Part shown: positions 26,420 to 34,886 of the stretch, in pieces
How positions within the stretch are numbered: position 1 is the first letter of the stretch
How the letters are laid out: every line of letters starts with the position of its first letter
Assembly (NCBI RefSeq): GCF_034932185.1
Contig: NZ_JAYGHW010000091.1
Coordinates: 1-64,000 of the forward strand
Direction of reading: 5' to 3'
DNA: 64,000 bases
DNA from: Spirulina sp034932185
Lineage (GTDB): Bacteria; Cyanobacteriota; Cyanobacteriia; Cyanobacteriales; Spirulinaceae
Notes under the pieces: model-generated
Databases searched by the model: none
What the model saw: the letters and a program-made list of their open reading frames with translations, nothing else
What the model was told of the DNA's origin: nothing
Made by a program: the position numbers and the translations under genes

Positions 26420-26706
26420 GGGCGAACCCCTAGCGCGTTGCAAAATGGTTCAACCCAATGCTGCTCCACACCGGACTTCAGTCCGCAACAGGAACGCGGA
26501 ATTCCCCTGAAGAGAGGTATCTATCGATACAACATCAACGGGGGGAACTGCCTATCGTTAGGACAGGGGTATCGCCAATCCTCTGGGAATCCATTTCAGC
26601 TTTCTCGATCTTGGGATCACATCTAGCCCTCCACGTCCTACGCCTTACCGTTTGTGAAACCCATCCGGTTTTGAGCCTGCGATCGCGATCAGCCCTGCCA
26701 AGCGTT
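26420..26706. other. Intergenic region before the GGDEF-EAL gene
   Basis: The upstream frame stays open here, but the encoded residues look non-coding (no domain, biased composition). I therefore place the next start at 26707. A short GGACTTCAGTCCG-type hairpin lies near 26493. No promoter can be called with confidence. Confidence 0.4.
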
Positions 26707-29406
26707 ATGTTGCGAATGAATGAGAGCCATTGCGTTGAACTCAATTTAGAACTGGCCTGTTTGGAACAGGTGCGATCGCCCCTCCTCTTATTTGATGCGG
26801 TTCAGGGCCGGGTCTTTTGGGCCAATCGGGCCGCCCGTCTGCTGTGGGAAATTCCCCTCCAAGCCAATCTCCAGCGTCCCCGCTGGCAAGAACGCTTTCC
26901 CCTCGCCCTCTGGCGGCAGATTTACCACCAAACCCAAGGCCATCCCGTGACGGCGGCGTTACGCTTGATTCCCCAGGATCCCGCTTCTACCTTGCAATGC
27001 GCCTACGTTCGCCTTGAGCGGCAGGCAGTGGCGGCTGTTGGGAAGGCGATGGGCAATCGCTTTCCCCTTGCCCCGCTGCTCATTGAGGTGCAGCAACATC
27101 TGCCCCCCCTCACCTCGTCAGCAACCGCAAGCCGTGGCCAGCAATCCACTGGATTTGATCCGGCTTCCCCCTCTGCCCTTAATGCTATGACCTCCCATCC
27201 GGATCAGCATCTACGCCGCTACCAACATATTCTCGGCATGATTGCGACGGCGCAACCCCTCCCCAAAATTCTCGAACAGTTGCTGTGGATGGTGGAGCAG
27301 CAGGTGGCGGGGGTGCGGGGGGTGATTCTGCTTTTGGATGGCCGTCAGTCCCATTGGGAGCAGGGGGTGGCGGTGAGCTTACCGCCGGATTATTGGGCGA
27401 TCGCCGGGATGGATGCTCACACCCCCCTTGCCCACAGTAGCCTCCTGGCCAGCATCACCACCCGCCACAATCAGCCCATTCTCGCCCTCAATCTCCCCGA
27501 TACCGAAGCCCTCCCCCATGAGCAACAGGTTGCCCGCCACTACGGGCTACACCATGGTTGGGGGATTCCCCTGCGTTCTTCCCAGGGGGATAGTTTGGGG
27601 GCTTGGGTTTCCTACGCAGACAGCACCGAAGCCCTCACCGCTGCCCAAGGGGTGATCACCAATTGGGCATTGTGTTTGGCGGAAATTGCCCTCGATCATG
27701 CGCGATCGCACCAAGCCATTCAACAGGCGGAAGCCAAATACCACAGCATCTTTGAAAATATCGGCATTGGCATTTTTCAAACCACCCCCGATGGTCACTA
27801 TCTCCACGCCAACCCCGCTTTAGCGACAATCTACGGCTACAATTCCCCCGCCGAACTGATCCGCGTCCTCACCAATATTGGCGATCAACTCTATGTAGAC
27901 CCCCACCGCCGCCAACAGTTTACGGAGTTGCTCCATACCAATGGCCGGGTTTCTAATTTTGAATCCCAGGTCTATTGCCGTGATGGGGGGGTGATTTGGA
28001 TTTCTGAAAATACGCGGGCGGTGCGGGATAGTAACGGCACGTTGCTGTATTACGAAGGGACGGTGGAGGATATTACTGCCCGCCGCATTGCTGAGGAAAA
28101 ACTGTTTCATTCGGCGCTCCACGATACCCTCACCGGGCTACCGAATCGGGCCTGTTTGTTGAATCGCCTCCAGCGGGCTATTACCCATCCCCCTGAGGCT
28201 GGCGAGTATGCTTTACTGTTCCTCGATTTGGATCGCTTTAAGGTGGTTAATGATAGCCTGGGCCATTTGATTGGGGATGAATTGCTCAAAGCCGCCGCCC
28301 AACGGATTCAAAGCCAACTGGAAGGACAGCACACCGTTGCCCGCTTAGGGGGGGATGAGTTTGCGATTATCCTTGCTCCCATTGCGGGGGTGGAGGCGGC
28401 GATCGCCATTGCCCAAGGGATTTTAACGGAGTTTGAGCGGCCGTTCCAAATTCGCCAGTATGAAATTTTTACGGCGGTGAGTATCGGTATTGCCATGGGC
28501 CAACCCAGTTATCAACAGCCGGAGGATATTCTCCGCGATGCGGATTTAGCGATGTATCAAGCCAAGCGGCAAGGGGTGGAGGGCTATCAGGTGTTTGTCC
28601 CCCAAATGCAGACCCACAATTGGCAGCGGTTGCAGTTAGAAAATGATCTGCGTAAGGGGTTAGAGCGGGGGGAATTTCACCTGGTTTATCAACCGATTGT
28701 CGATGTGAAAACCCATCACCTTTATGGGTTTGAAGCCCTCCTGCGGTGGCAACATCCCCAACGGGGGTTAATTGCCCCCACGGAGTTTATTCCCATTGCC
28801 GAGGAGACGGGGCTGATCCATCCTTTGGGATGGTGGGTGATTGAGCAGGCTTGCCAACAGTTAAACCAATGGCAGGCGCGGGATTTGTTTGTGAATGTGA
28901 ATCTTTCTTTGGTGCAGTTACAGGAGGCGAAATTCGTTGAAAAGTTAACGGCCATTTGTGAACAGACCCATATTCAACCCCAGCAATTAAAGTTAGAAAT
29001 TACTGAAAGTTGTTTGTTGACGGGAACCTATGGGGTGGGCGATCGCCTCAAGCAAATTAAAGCCCTCGGCTGTGGCCTCTGTATTGATGATTTTGGCACG
29101 GGGTATTCTTCCCTGAGTCGGCTCCATGAGTTCCCGGTGGATACGCTCAAAATTGACCGGGCTTTTGTTCAGGAAATTGATAGCGATCGCCTCAAAATTG
29201 CCCTAGTGAAAACGATTATGACGTTGGCGGATAGTTTAGGGATGCAGGTGGTGGCTGAAGGCATCGAAACCCAAGCCCAATGCCGCCAACTCCAACAACT
29301 GGGCTGTACCCACGGCCAAGGCTATTATTTCTCCCCCGCCCTCAGCCGAGAAACCGCTACCATTTGGGCAAAGGGGCAATTTCCCCCCTTCGCCAATGCT
29401 TCTTAA
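26707..29406 (+). CDS. PAS-GAF-PAS-GGDEF-EAL c-di-GMP enzyme
   Basis: About 899 residues from the chosen ATG; no membrane segment. Order: PAS-like (about 10-100), GAF (about 170-340), PAS/PAC (about 345-465), GGDEF with LGGDEF (Asp550) and EAL with FEALLRW (Glu676). The EAL domain keeps NVNLS, LEITES, DDFGTGYSSLS, LKID and VAEGIET, so phosphodiesterase activity looks possible. The GGDEF active site is intact, but the position of the RxxD inhibitory site (five residues before GGDEF) reads EGQH, so product inhibition is probably absent. The protein may make or break c-di-GMP, and which dominates cannot be read. Its last 130 bp are duplicated 0.8 kb downstream. Confidence 0.9.
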   Translation: MLRMNESHCVELNLELACLEQVRSPLLLFDAVQGRVFWANRAARLLWEIPLQANLQRPRWQERFPLALWRQIYHQTQGHPVTAALRLIPQDPASTLQCAYVRLERQAVAAVGKAMGNRFPLAPLLIEVQQHLPPLTSSATASRGQQSTGFDPASPSALNAMTSHPDQHLRRYQHILGMIATAQPLPKILEQLLWMVEQQVAGVRGVILLLDGRQSHWEQGVAVSLPPDYWAIAGMDAHTPLAHSSLLASITTRHNQPILALNLPDTEALPHEQQVARHYGLHHGWGIPLRSSQGDSLGAWVSYADSTEALTAAQGVITNWALCLAEIALDHARSHQAIQQAEAKYHSIFENIGIGIFQTTPDGHYLHANPALATIYGYNSPAELIRVLTNIGDQLYVDPHRRQQFTELLHTNGRVSNFESQVYCRDGGVIWISENTRAVRDSNGTLLYYEGTVEDITARRIAEEKLFHSALHDTLTGLPNRACLLNRLQRAITHPPEAGEYALLFLDLDRFKVVNDSLGHLIGDELLKAAAQRIQSQLEGQHTVARLGGDEFAIILAPIAGVEAAIAIAQGILTEFERPFQIRQYEIFTAVSIGIAMGQPSYQQPEDILRDADLAMYQAKRQGVEGYQVFVPQMQTHNWQRLQLENDLRKGLERGEFHLVYQPIVDVKTHHLYGFEALLRWQHPQRGLIAPTEFIPIAEETGLIHPLGWWVIEQACQQLNQWQARDLFVNVNLSLVQLQEAKFVEKLTAICEQTHIQPQQLKLEITESCLLTGTYGVGDRLKQIKALGCGLCIDDFGTGYSSLSRLHEFPVDTLKIDRAFVQEIDSDRLKIALVKTIMTLADSLGMQVVAEGIETQAQCRQLQQLGCTHGQGYYFSPALSRETATIWAKGQFPPFANAS
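29277..29406 (+). repeat. 3' end of the GGDEF-EAL gene, copy 1 of a direct repeat
   Basis: This stretch, including the TAA, is repeated at 30235-30358. The first 75 bases differ at only two positions. Copy 1 is the in-frame, functional gene end. Confidence 0.9.
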
Positions 29407-29450
29407 GCGGATAGTCACACACAAGAAACACCTCCTCCTCCAAACTCCCA

Positions 29451-29819
29451 ATGCTTGGTAAGCAACAGATTCAGCAATCCATGGCAGAAATCACTCCATC
29501 CATAGCACCAGCAGATCAAGAAATTGTGTTAACGTTCCGCTCCCGTTTAGAGACAATGATCCCGATTTTGGATTTGCGGGTTTTTGGCTCACGGGCGCGG
29601 GGGGATGCCAGCGAAGATTCCGATCTTGATCTGTTTATTCAGGTCGAAATGCTCGATCGCCCCCTGCGAGACTCTATTCATGATCTAGCCTGGGAAGTTG
29701 GTTTTGAGTACGATCGCGTCATTTCTACGTTTGTGGTTACGGCAACCCAAGTCCAGGAGGGAGCAGTGGGGGCCAGTCCACTCTTGGCTAAGGTATTGGC
29801 GGAAGGGATCAAAATATGA
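29451..29819 (+). CDS. MNT-type nucleotidyltransferase (antitoxin-like)
   Basis: A 122-residue minimal nucleotidyltransferase. The signature VFGSRARGDASEDSDLDLFI (about residues 43-62) supplies the GS and the two Asp metal ligands. Such proteins pair with HEPN proteins as toxin-antitoxin modules; in studied pairs the MNT enzyme AMPylates the HEPN partner. The stop codon overlaps the start of the HEPN reading frame by the ATGA arrangement (29816-29819), confirming the pair. Start alternatives are Met1 and Met11. The gene is more AT-rich than its neighbours and sits between duplicated gene ends, both signs of insertion. Confidence 0.88.
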   Translation: MLGKQQIQQSMAEITPSIAPADQEIVLTFRSRLETMIPILDLRVFGSRARGDASEDSDLDLFIQVEMLDRPLRDSIHDLAWEVGFEYDRVISTFVVTATQVQEGAVGASPLLAKVLAEGIKI

Positions 29820-30223
29820 GCGATCGCCAGCTACAACTTTTGGTTCAATACCGCTTCATTCAAGCTAAAGAAACGTTGAGAGAGGCAGAAATCTTGCTGA
29901 ATCAATCTGCATTTCGTGGTAGTGTTAATCGCTCATACTATGCGATGTTCTATGCCGTTTCTGGACTGCTAGCGACGTGAGGTTTGGGTACATCCAAGCA
30001 CAGCGGTATTATTAGCTTATTTGATCGTGAGTTTGTCAAAACAGGGATTTTGCCTAAAGCATTGTCCCGAAGTTTGCACAAAGCATTTGATCAACGACAA
30101 GCAAGCGACTATGGCGAGATGCTCATACCTGATCAGGAGCTTGCAGAGCATCTTTTAGCTCAGGCATGGGAGTTTGTTGATGAAATTAAAAGACAATTGA
30201 TAAGGGTAGGATTTGAACTGTGA
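29816..30223 (+). pseudogene. HEPN-domain (UPF0332-like) gene interrupted by one in-frame TGA
   Basis: From the ATG overlapping the MNT stop, 54 codons read MSDRQLQLLVQYRFIQAKET onward to NRSYYAMFYAVSGLLAT. An in-frame TGA at 29978-29980 interrupts, then the same frame continues GLGTSKHSGIISLFDREFVK to ASDYGEMLIPDQELAEHLL and a TGA at 30221-30223. Without the stop it would be a normal HEPN protein of 135 residues. HEPN proteins of such pairs are often ribonucleases. A single substitution (for example from CGA or AGA) would explain it. The toxin half is probably dead while the MNT half is intact. Confidence 0.85.
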
Positions 30224-30234
30224 GCTAGCAAAGT

Positions 30235-30358
30235 CCAAGGCCGCCAACTCCAACAACTGGGTTGTACCCACGGCCAAGGCTATTATTTCTCCCCCGCCCT
30301 CAGCCGAGAGCTACCATTTGGGCAAAGGGGCAATTTCCCCCTGGCCAATGCGTCCTAA
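30235..30358 (+). repeat. 3' end of the GGDEF-EAL gene, copy 2 of a direct repeat
   Basis: A near-identical copy of 29277-29406 with a 4-base deletion in the CGAGAAACCGC part and a 2-base deletion near the end, which break the coding frame. It ends with the same TAA. It lies 11 bp after the HEPN stop. Confidence 0.9.
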
Positions 30359-30475
30359 GGCCGGGGCGATGAAAATCAACTCCTCAGCCTGAGAATTTTG
30401 TGCGGTTGATTAGGATAGAGCCAGGAAAAAAGACCCAATCCCCCTGGGGAATTCTGAGCAACCCAACACAAAACC

Positions 30476-32614
30476 ATGACTGAGCAACACCTTTTAGATG
30501 TTTTCCCCCCACAGGAAAACGCCGATGCCCTGAAACCCCTACCCCTCCGGGGGGGACAAAGTAAACTTCTCAGCGCCACCCTTGACCCCACGGATTTAAG
30601 ACTGCTACGGGTCAATCCCGCCTTGGCACAATTGTGCGACCTGCCGGAACAGGGGGAGGATTTAAGCCAACAACTCATCCATTTATTTGATCTCTGTCCC
30701 AAAAGCGCCATGCCGGATCTCCATGCCCTGCGGCAGCGGTATGTCTTACCTCTGATTTTGCGGGATGTGGTGGCCATTACCCCCCAGGATTGGCGGCTCT
30801 GGGATGAACCGCAAATCCTCACCCTCACTAGTCCCCACTACAGCGAACCCCGTCACATTCAATCTTGGTTCCGTTGGGAACAGTTGCAGGCGGAACGCAT
30901 CGACCCCAACTATGATGAACTGGCCCATCTGGATTTACAGGAACCCGCCCACCTCTCCCAAGAATCCCTAGAGGCCCGCATTGCCTGGGATAACTACCGG
31001 ATTAGCGGCGAACTGCTTTGGGAGGGCATTGATATCACCCCCCAGGAAACCCTCCGTCGCCTCACCTATCAGTTGATGGATTTGGGGCCGCGCATCTTGG
31101 CTCCGGAACATTTGGGGGCCTTGGCGGCGGGGGTGCGATCGCTCTTCCAAGCGGAAACCCTGTTAATTTTCACGCTCAAGGGGGAGCAGGGGCAACGGTT
31201 ATGCCTCCATAAGGGGGAGAGTCAACCCTTACCCGCCCTGGCGTTAAGGGATTTGGAAGATTCCCCCGTGGTGCGGGCGTTGCAGGCGAAACGGGTGTGG
31301 AATGTGCCGGATTTAGCCAGCGATGCCCCGACGGTGTTTGAAACGGATTTGTTAGCCCAAGGTTGCCGCTCCTTGTTGCTGATTCCCATTCATGGCAACG
31401 GGGACAGGATTACCTCCGGTTTAGGCGTGGTGGCCTTGGGGGGAGCGCATCCCCATCAATATGATCAACTGGATGCCTTCTATGCCGAGCAGTTAATTCC
31501 CCCCCTGCGCCTAGCTTTGCAACCGTTACCCCAGACGAAGCTGGCGCGGGTACATCCGGCGGTGGAATGGCGCTTTTTGCAGGAGGCGGAGCGGCGGGGG
31601 GCGGGGTTGCCGCCGGAGCGGATTGTGCTGCGCAACCTTTACCCCATGTATGGGATGTCGGATATTCGCGGCTCTTCCCAGGAGCGAAACCGGGCGATTC
31701 AAGCGGATTTGTTGGCGCAGTTTAATTTGGCGCTGGGGGTGATTGACCGGGTTTATGCCGAGCAAGATGTGGCATTTTTGGGCCAATTGCGTTTGGATTT
31801 AGAAACCTATCGCGATCGCCTCTCCACCGATATTCAAGCCGAAGATGAGGTGACGGCCTTTGATTATTTACTCACGGAACTCCACCCCTATTTTGACTAT
31901 TTTGCCCAGGTGAGTCCGGGGGCAAGACAGGCGATCGCCCTTTATCGCCAAGCCTGCGACAATCCCCACCATTGCATCTATACCGCCCGCGATCGCTACG
32001 ATCAAGCCGTCCAAACCATCACCCAAACCCTCCGGCAATGTTGGGATCACTGGCAAACTCGAATGCAAGGTATTTTACCCCACTACTGTGATACCGAAGT
32101 GAGCGATGGCATCGACCACATGATCTATGTAGGGAGTGATATTGCTCCCCGCTTTTCCCCCTTCCATCTCCACAGTTTGCGCTATGAACAATTGCGGGCA
32201 TTATGTGCTTGCGCCCGTAGCTGTTTACAACCCGATCCAGCGGCACAAGTTCCCCTCCAAGTGACACATTTACTCTTAGTGCAAAATATCACCGTCGATA
32301 TTTTTCACGATGAAACCACCGAACGGCTTTTTGATGTGATGGGAACCCGTGACACCCGTTATGAAATTGTTAAAAAACGCATTGATAAAGCCCTTGATGC
32401 CACTAACGGTAATCGCATTACCCAACCAGGGATGCTCACCCTCGTCTATTCCACCGAATCAGAATGGCGCGAATATCGCCATTATGTGCGCTATCTTCAA
32501 CGGGAGGGCTGGGTCAGTACCGAGGTGGTAATGGGGGAAGTAGAGCCGTTGCAAGGGATTACGGGGTTAAAGTTTGCCCGGCTGACGGTGCTGCCGAGTG
32601 AATCAATCACTTAA
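30476..32614 (+). CDS. GAF-domain protein with a conserved C-terminal helical region
   Basis: A 712-residue cytoplasmic protein. The N-terminal 200 residues look like a degenerate sensor region (LRVNPALAQLCDLPE). A GAF domain spans about 205-350 (LFQAETLLIFTL, GCRSLLLIPIHG, LGVVALGG). The C-terminal 350 residues contain LRNLYPMYGMSDIRGSS, HYCDTEVSDGIDHMIYVG and FHLHSLRYEQL, a block I associate with GAF proteins of Bacteroidetes and some cyanobacteria. There is no kinase, cyclase or DNA-binding output, so it may act by protein contact. It follows the second copy of the duplicated gene end. Function is unknown. Confidence 0.65.
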   Translation: MTEQHLLDVFPPQENADALKPLPLRGGQSKLLSATLDPTDLRLLRVNPALAQLCDLPEQGEDLSQQLIHLFDLCPKSAMPDLHALRQRYVLPLILRDVVAITPQDWRLWDEPQILTLTSPHYSEPRHIQSWFRWEQLQAERIDPNYDELAHLDLQEPAHLSQESLEARIAWDNYRISGELLWEGIDITPQETLRRLTYQLMDLGPRILAPEHLGALAAGVRSLFQAETLLIFTLKGEQGQRLCLHKGESQPLPALALRDLEDSPVVRALQAKRVWNVPDLASDAPTVFETDLLAQGCRSLLLIPIHGNGDRITSGLGVVALGGAHPHQYDQLDAFYAEQLIPPLRLALQPLPQTKLARVHPAVEWRFLQEAERRGAGLPPERIVLRNLYPMYGMSDIRGSSQERNRAIQADLLAQFNLALGVIDRVYAEQDVAFLGQLRLDLETYRDRLSTDIQAEDEVTAFDYLLTELHPYFDYFAQVSPGARQAIALYRQACDNPHHCIYTARDRYDQAVQTITQTLRQCWDHWQTRMQGILPHYCDTEVSDGIDHMIYVGSDIAPRFSPFHLHSLRYEQLRALCACARSCLQPDPAAQVPLQVTHLLLVQNITVDIFHDETTERLFDVMGTRDTRYEIVKKRIDKALDATNGNRITQPGMLTLVYSTESEWREYRHYVRYLQREGWVSTEVVMGEVEPLQGITGLKFARLTVLPSESIT

Positions 32615-32768
32615 GCGCTGTGTAGTCAAACAATTCTGATTGCGATTGTGACGATCAACCTGGGCATTTTGAGGGTTAAAATTCCTGATGAATATGTTAA
32701 TCTCATGGATCTTCAACCACAATGCCCTCGCCCGATCACACCGGGCATTCACGCCCCAGGAATACGGT

Positions 32769-33743
32769 ATGGTCTCAACACAGTCTGATGAACGCATCTC
32801 ATGGCTCAAGTTTATCTTTCGGATCAAAGGCTCTGTTATCCCGGCGATTTTTCCCAGAGTCCTGGCCTGTTTTCTATTCAGTTTGGTGATCTCCGCTTTG
32901 TATGCTCAGGGTGTACCGATCTCCCTTCCCATTGAAAGCCTGATCCCCAGCATTGTCCTCGGTTTACTGCTGGTGTTTCGCACCAATACCTCCTATGAGC
33001 GGTTTTGGGAAGGGCGGAAACAATGGGGGGGGATCTCCAACACCGCCCGTAACCTAGCCCGCCAAATCTGGGTTTCCATTCCCACCCCTTCCCTGGAGGA
33101 ACAGGAGAAGAAGTTAATCGCGACCCGCCTCCTGATTGCCTATGCTGTGGCGACAAAACGCCATTTACGCAGTGAGAGTCCAATTAACCCTGAAATGGAA
33201 AACTTAATGCCGCAAGCTTGGTGTGAACGGCTGCAAAATACCAGTAATCCGCCGCTAGAAATTATCTTTTGGATTGGCAACTATTTACAAACCCAAGCCG
33301 ATAATAATCGCCTCAATCCCTACCAACTGAGCAGTATGTTTAAGCTCTTAGATGTAATGGTAGATGCCCTAGGCGCGTGCGAACGAATTTTAAGAACACC
33401 CATCCCCCTAGCCTATTCGATTCATCTGAAACAACTCATCCTCCTCTACACCCTTGGGTTGCCCTTCCAAATGGTGGCTAAATTGGGCTGGTCTACGGCT
33501 TTGGTGGTGGGGTTGGTGGCCTTTACTGTGTTTGGGATTGAAGAAATTGGCATTGAAATTGAAAATCCCTTTGGCTATGATCAAAATGATTTACCCCTTG
33601 ATCGCATCTGTCAAAACCTTCAGAAAAATATTGAAGACATGATCACCTTAGCCCCTGAAGTGCAAAAGCTCCAAGGCTATCCCTCTTTGGAGAAGGTGGA
33701 TCATGGCCCTGCATTGGGGCCATTGGATATCGATCCGGTTTAA
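32769..33743 (+). CDS. Bestrophin-like anion channel
   Basis: About 324 residues from the ATG at 32769; the frame is open from 32688, but those 27 residues (NHNALARSHRAFTP) do not look like the family start. The bestrophin/UPF0187 signature is VFRTNTSYERFWEGRKQWGG (about residues 72-91 of the chosen protein), with membrane helices before it (about 25-70) and two more near 215-260. The tail has the conserved acidic IENPFGYDQNDLPLD stretch. Family members are pentameric chloride or bicarbonate channels; plant and cyanobacterial forms are linked to thylakoid ion balance under changing light. The gene is transcribed alone. Confidence 0.88.
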   Translation: MVSTQSDERISWLKFIFRIKGSVIPAIFPRVLACFLFSLVISALYAQGVPISLPIESLIPSIVLGLLLVFRTNTSYERFWEGRKQWGGISNTARNLARQIWVSIPTPSLEEQEKKLIATRLLIAYAVATKRHLRSESPINPEMENLMPQAWCERLQNTSNPPLEIIFWIGNYLQTQADNNRLNPYQLSSMFKLLDVMVDALGACERILRTPIPLAYSIHLKQLILLYTLGLPFQMVAKLGWSTALVVGLVAFTVFGIEEIGIEIENPFGYDQNDLPLDRICQNLQKNIEDMITLAPEVQKLQGYPSLEKVDHGPALGPLDIDPV

Positions 33744-33816
33744 ATGGGGGGGGCGATCGCCTAATCGCCCCCAAAGGCCGTATGGTAGGGGAAAACATCC
33801 TGTTGATTGATTCCCC

Positions 33817-34842
33817 ATGTCTCGCGCCAGAGCCTTACAGTACTACCTCCTCACCCGGATTCTCCTTGCGCCCCTGATGCTGTGGACAATCGTCTCCATC
33901 ATCTTCTTACTGCTACGGGCAACCCCCGGCGACCCCGCCGATGCCATCCTCGGCAACCGCGCCCCCGAAGCCGCCAAGCAAGCCCTCCGGGAACAGTTAG
34001 GCCTCTCTGACCCCCTCCCCATCCAATACATCACCTACCTCCTTCAACTACTGAGATTAGATCTTGGTACATCGATCACCAGTCGCGGCCTGCCGGTATG
34101 GGATGTGATTTGGGATCATTTTCCCGCCACCATAGAACTGACGTTCTACGGGATGCTTATAGCCGTCGTCCTAGGGGTGAGCATTGGGATGTTTGCGGCA
34201 TCCCGCCCCAATACCGTTTTTGATGCGGGTGGGCGACTGTTTGGAATCATCACCTATTCCCTCCCCCTCTTTTGGATGGGCATGGTCTTTCAACTCATTT
34301 TCGCCGTCCAACTCAAATGGTTCCCCCTCGGAACCCGTTTCCCCATCAGCACCACCCCACCCCCCCAAATCACCGGCCTCTACACCCTCGACAGTCTACT
34401 TACAGGTCACTGGAGCGCATTATTCACCGCATTTCACCACCTCGCCCTCCCCTGCTTGTCCTTAGGTTTATTGCTCAGTGGCATTTTTGAGCGGATCGTG
34501 CGCGTGAATTTAAAGCAAACCCTACGGGCGGACTATGTGGAAGCGGCCCGGGCGCGGGGCATTCCAGAGGGTCAAATTCTCCGCAACCATGCATTAAAAA
34601 ATGCCCTGATTCCGGTGATTACGGTGTTGGGGTTAACCTTTGCGGCTCTCTTGGGGGGAGCAGTATTAACAGAAGTAACGTTTTCCTGGCCCGGTTTAGG
34701 GAATCGGCTCTATGAGGCGATTTCCCTGCGGGATTACCCCACGGTGCAGGGCATTATGGTGTTTTTTGGCGTGATTGTGGTGATTGCGAGTATTGCGATC
34801 GATGCGGTGAATGCCTATATCGACCCCCGTATTCGCTATTGA
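33817..34842 (+). CDS. DppB/OppB-type ABC transporter permease
   Basis: A 341-residue inner-membrane permease with six predicted helices: TM1 at about 12-32, then after a periplasmic loop about 105-130, 140-165, 205-230, 265-290 and 310-330. The start is typical of DppB (LATPGDPADAILGNRAPEA-like region with RATPGDP), and the ATPase-contacting EAA loop reads DYVEAARARGIPEGQILRNH near 245. Such permeases import peptides or nickel with a DppC partner, two ATPases and a binding protein. None of these is adjacent: moaA follows at once. Scattered peptide-transporter genes do occur in cyanobacteria. Confidence 0.9.
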   Translation: MSRARALQYYLLTRILLAPLMLWTIVSIIFLLLRATPGDPADAILGNRAPEAAKQALREQLGLSDPLPIQYITYLLQLLRLDLGTSITSRGLPVWDVIWDHFPATIELTFYGMLIAVVLGVSIGMFAASRPNTVFDAGGRLFGIITYSLPLFWMGMVFQLIFAVQLKWFPLGTRFPISTTPPPQITGLYTLDSLLTGHWSALFTAFHHLALPCLSLGLLLSGIFERIVRVNLKQTLRADYVEAARARGIPEGQILRNHALKNALIPVITVLGLTFAALLGGAVLTEVTFSWPGLGNRLYEAISLRDYPTVQGIMVFFGVIVVIASIAIDAVNAYIDPRIRY

Positions 34843-34865
34843 GGGTTCATTATCCTAGAAGAGTT

Positions 34866-34886
34866 CCCCATTTCCCATTCCCCATG
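34866..34886. repeat. Three tandem CCCCATT-type heptamers at the moaA start
   Basis: CCCCATT, TCCCATT and CCCCATG run head to tail. The last copy contributes the ATG of moaA. Heptamers of this form resemble the short tandemly repeated repetitive sequences of cyanobacteria; a second array is at 55459-55486. Confidence 0.6.

Noticed and set aside
26458..26706. N-terminal extension of the GGDEF-EAL protein
   Set aside because: The residues resemble translated intergenic DNA and the first PAS begins after the ATG at 26707.
29451..30223. Classical HepT/MntA antiphage system
   Set aside because: The HEPN partner looks like the UPF0332 type and is interrupted, so a working defence module is not supported.
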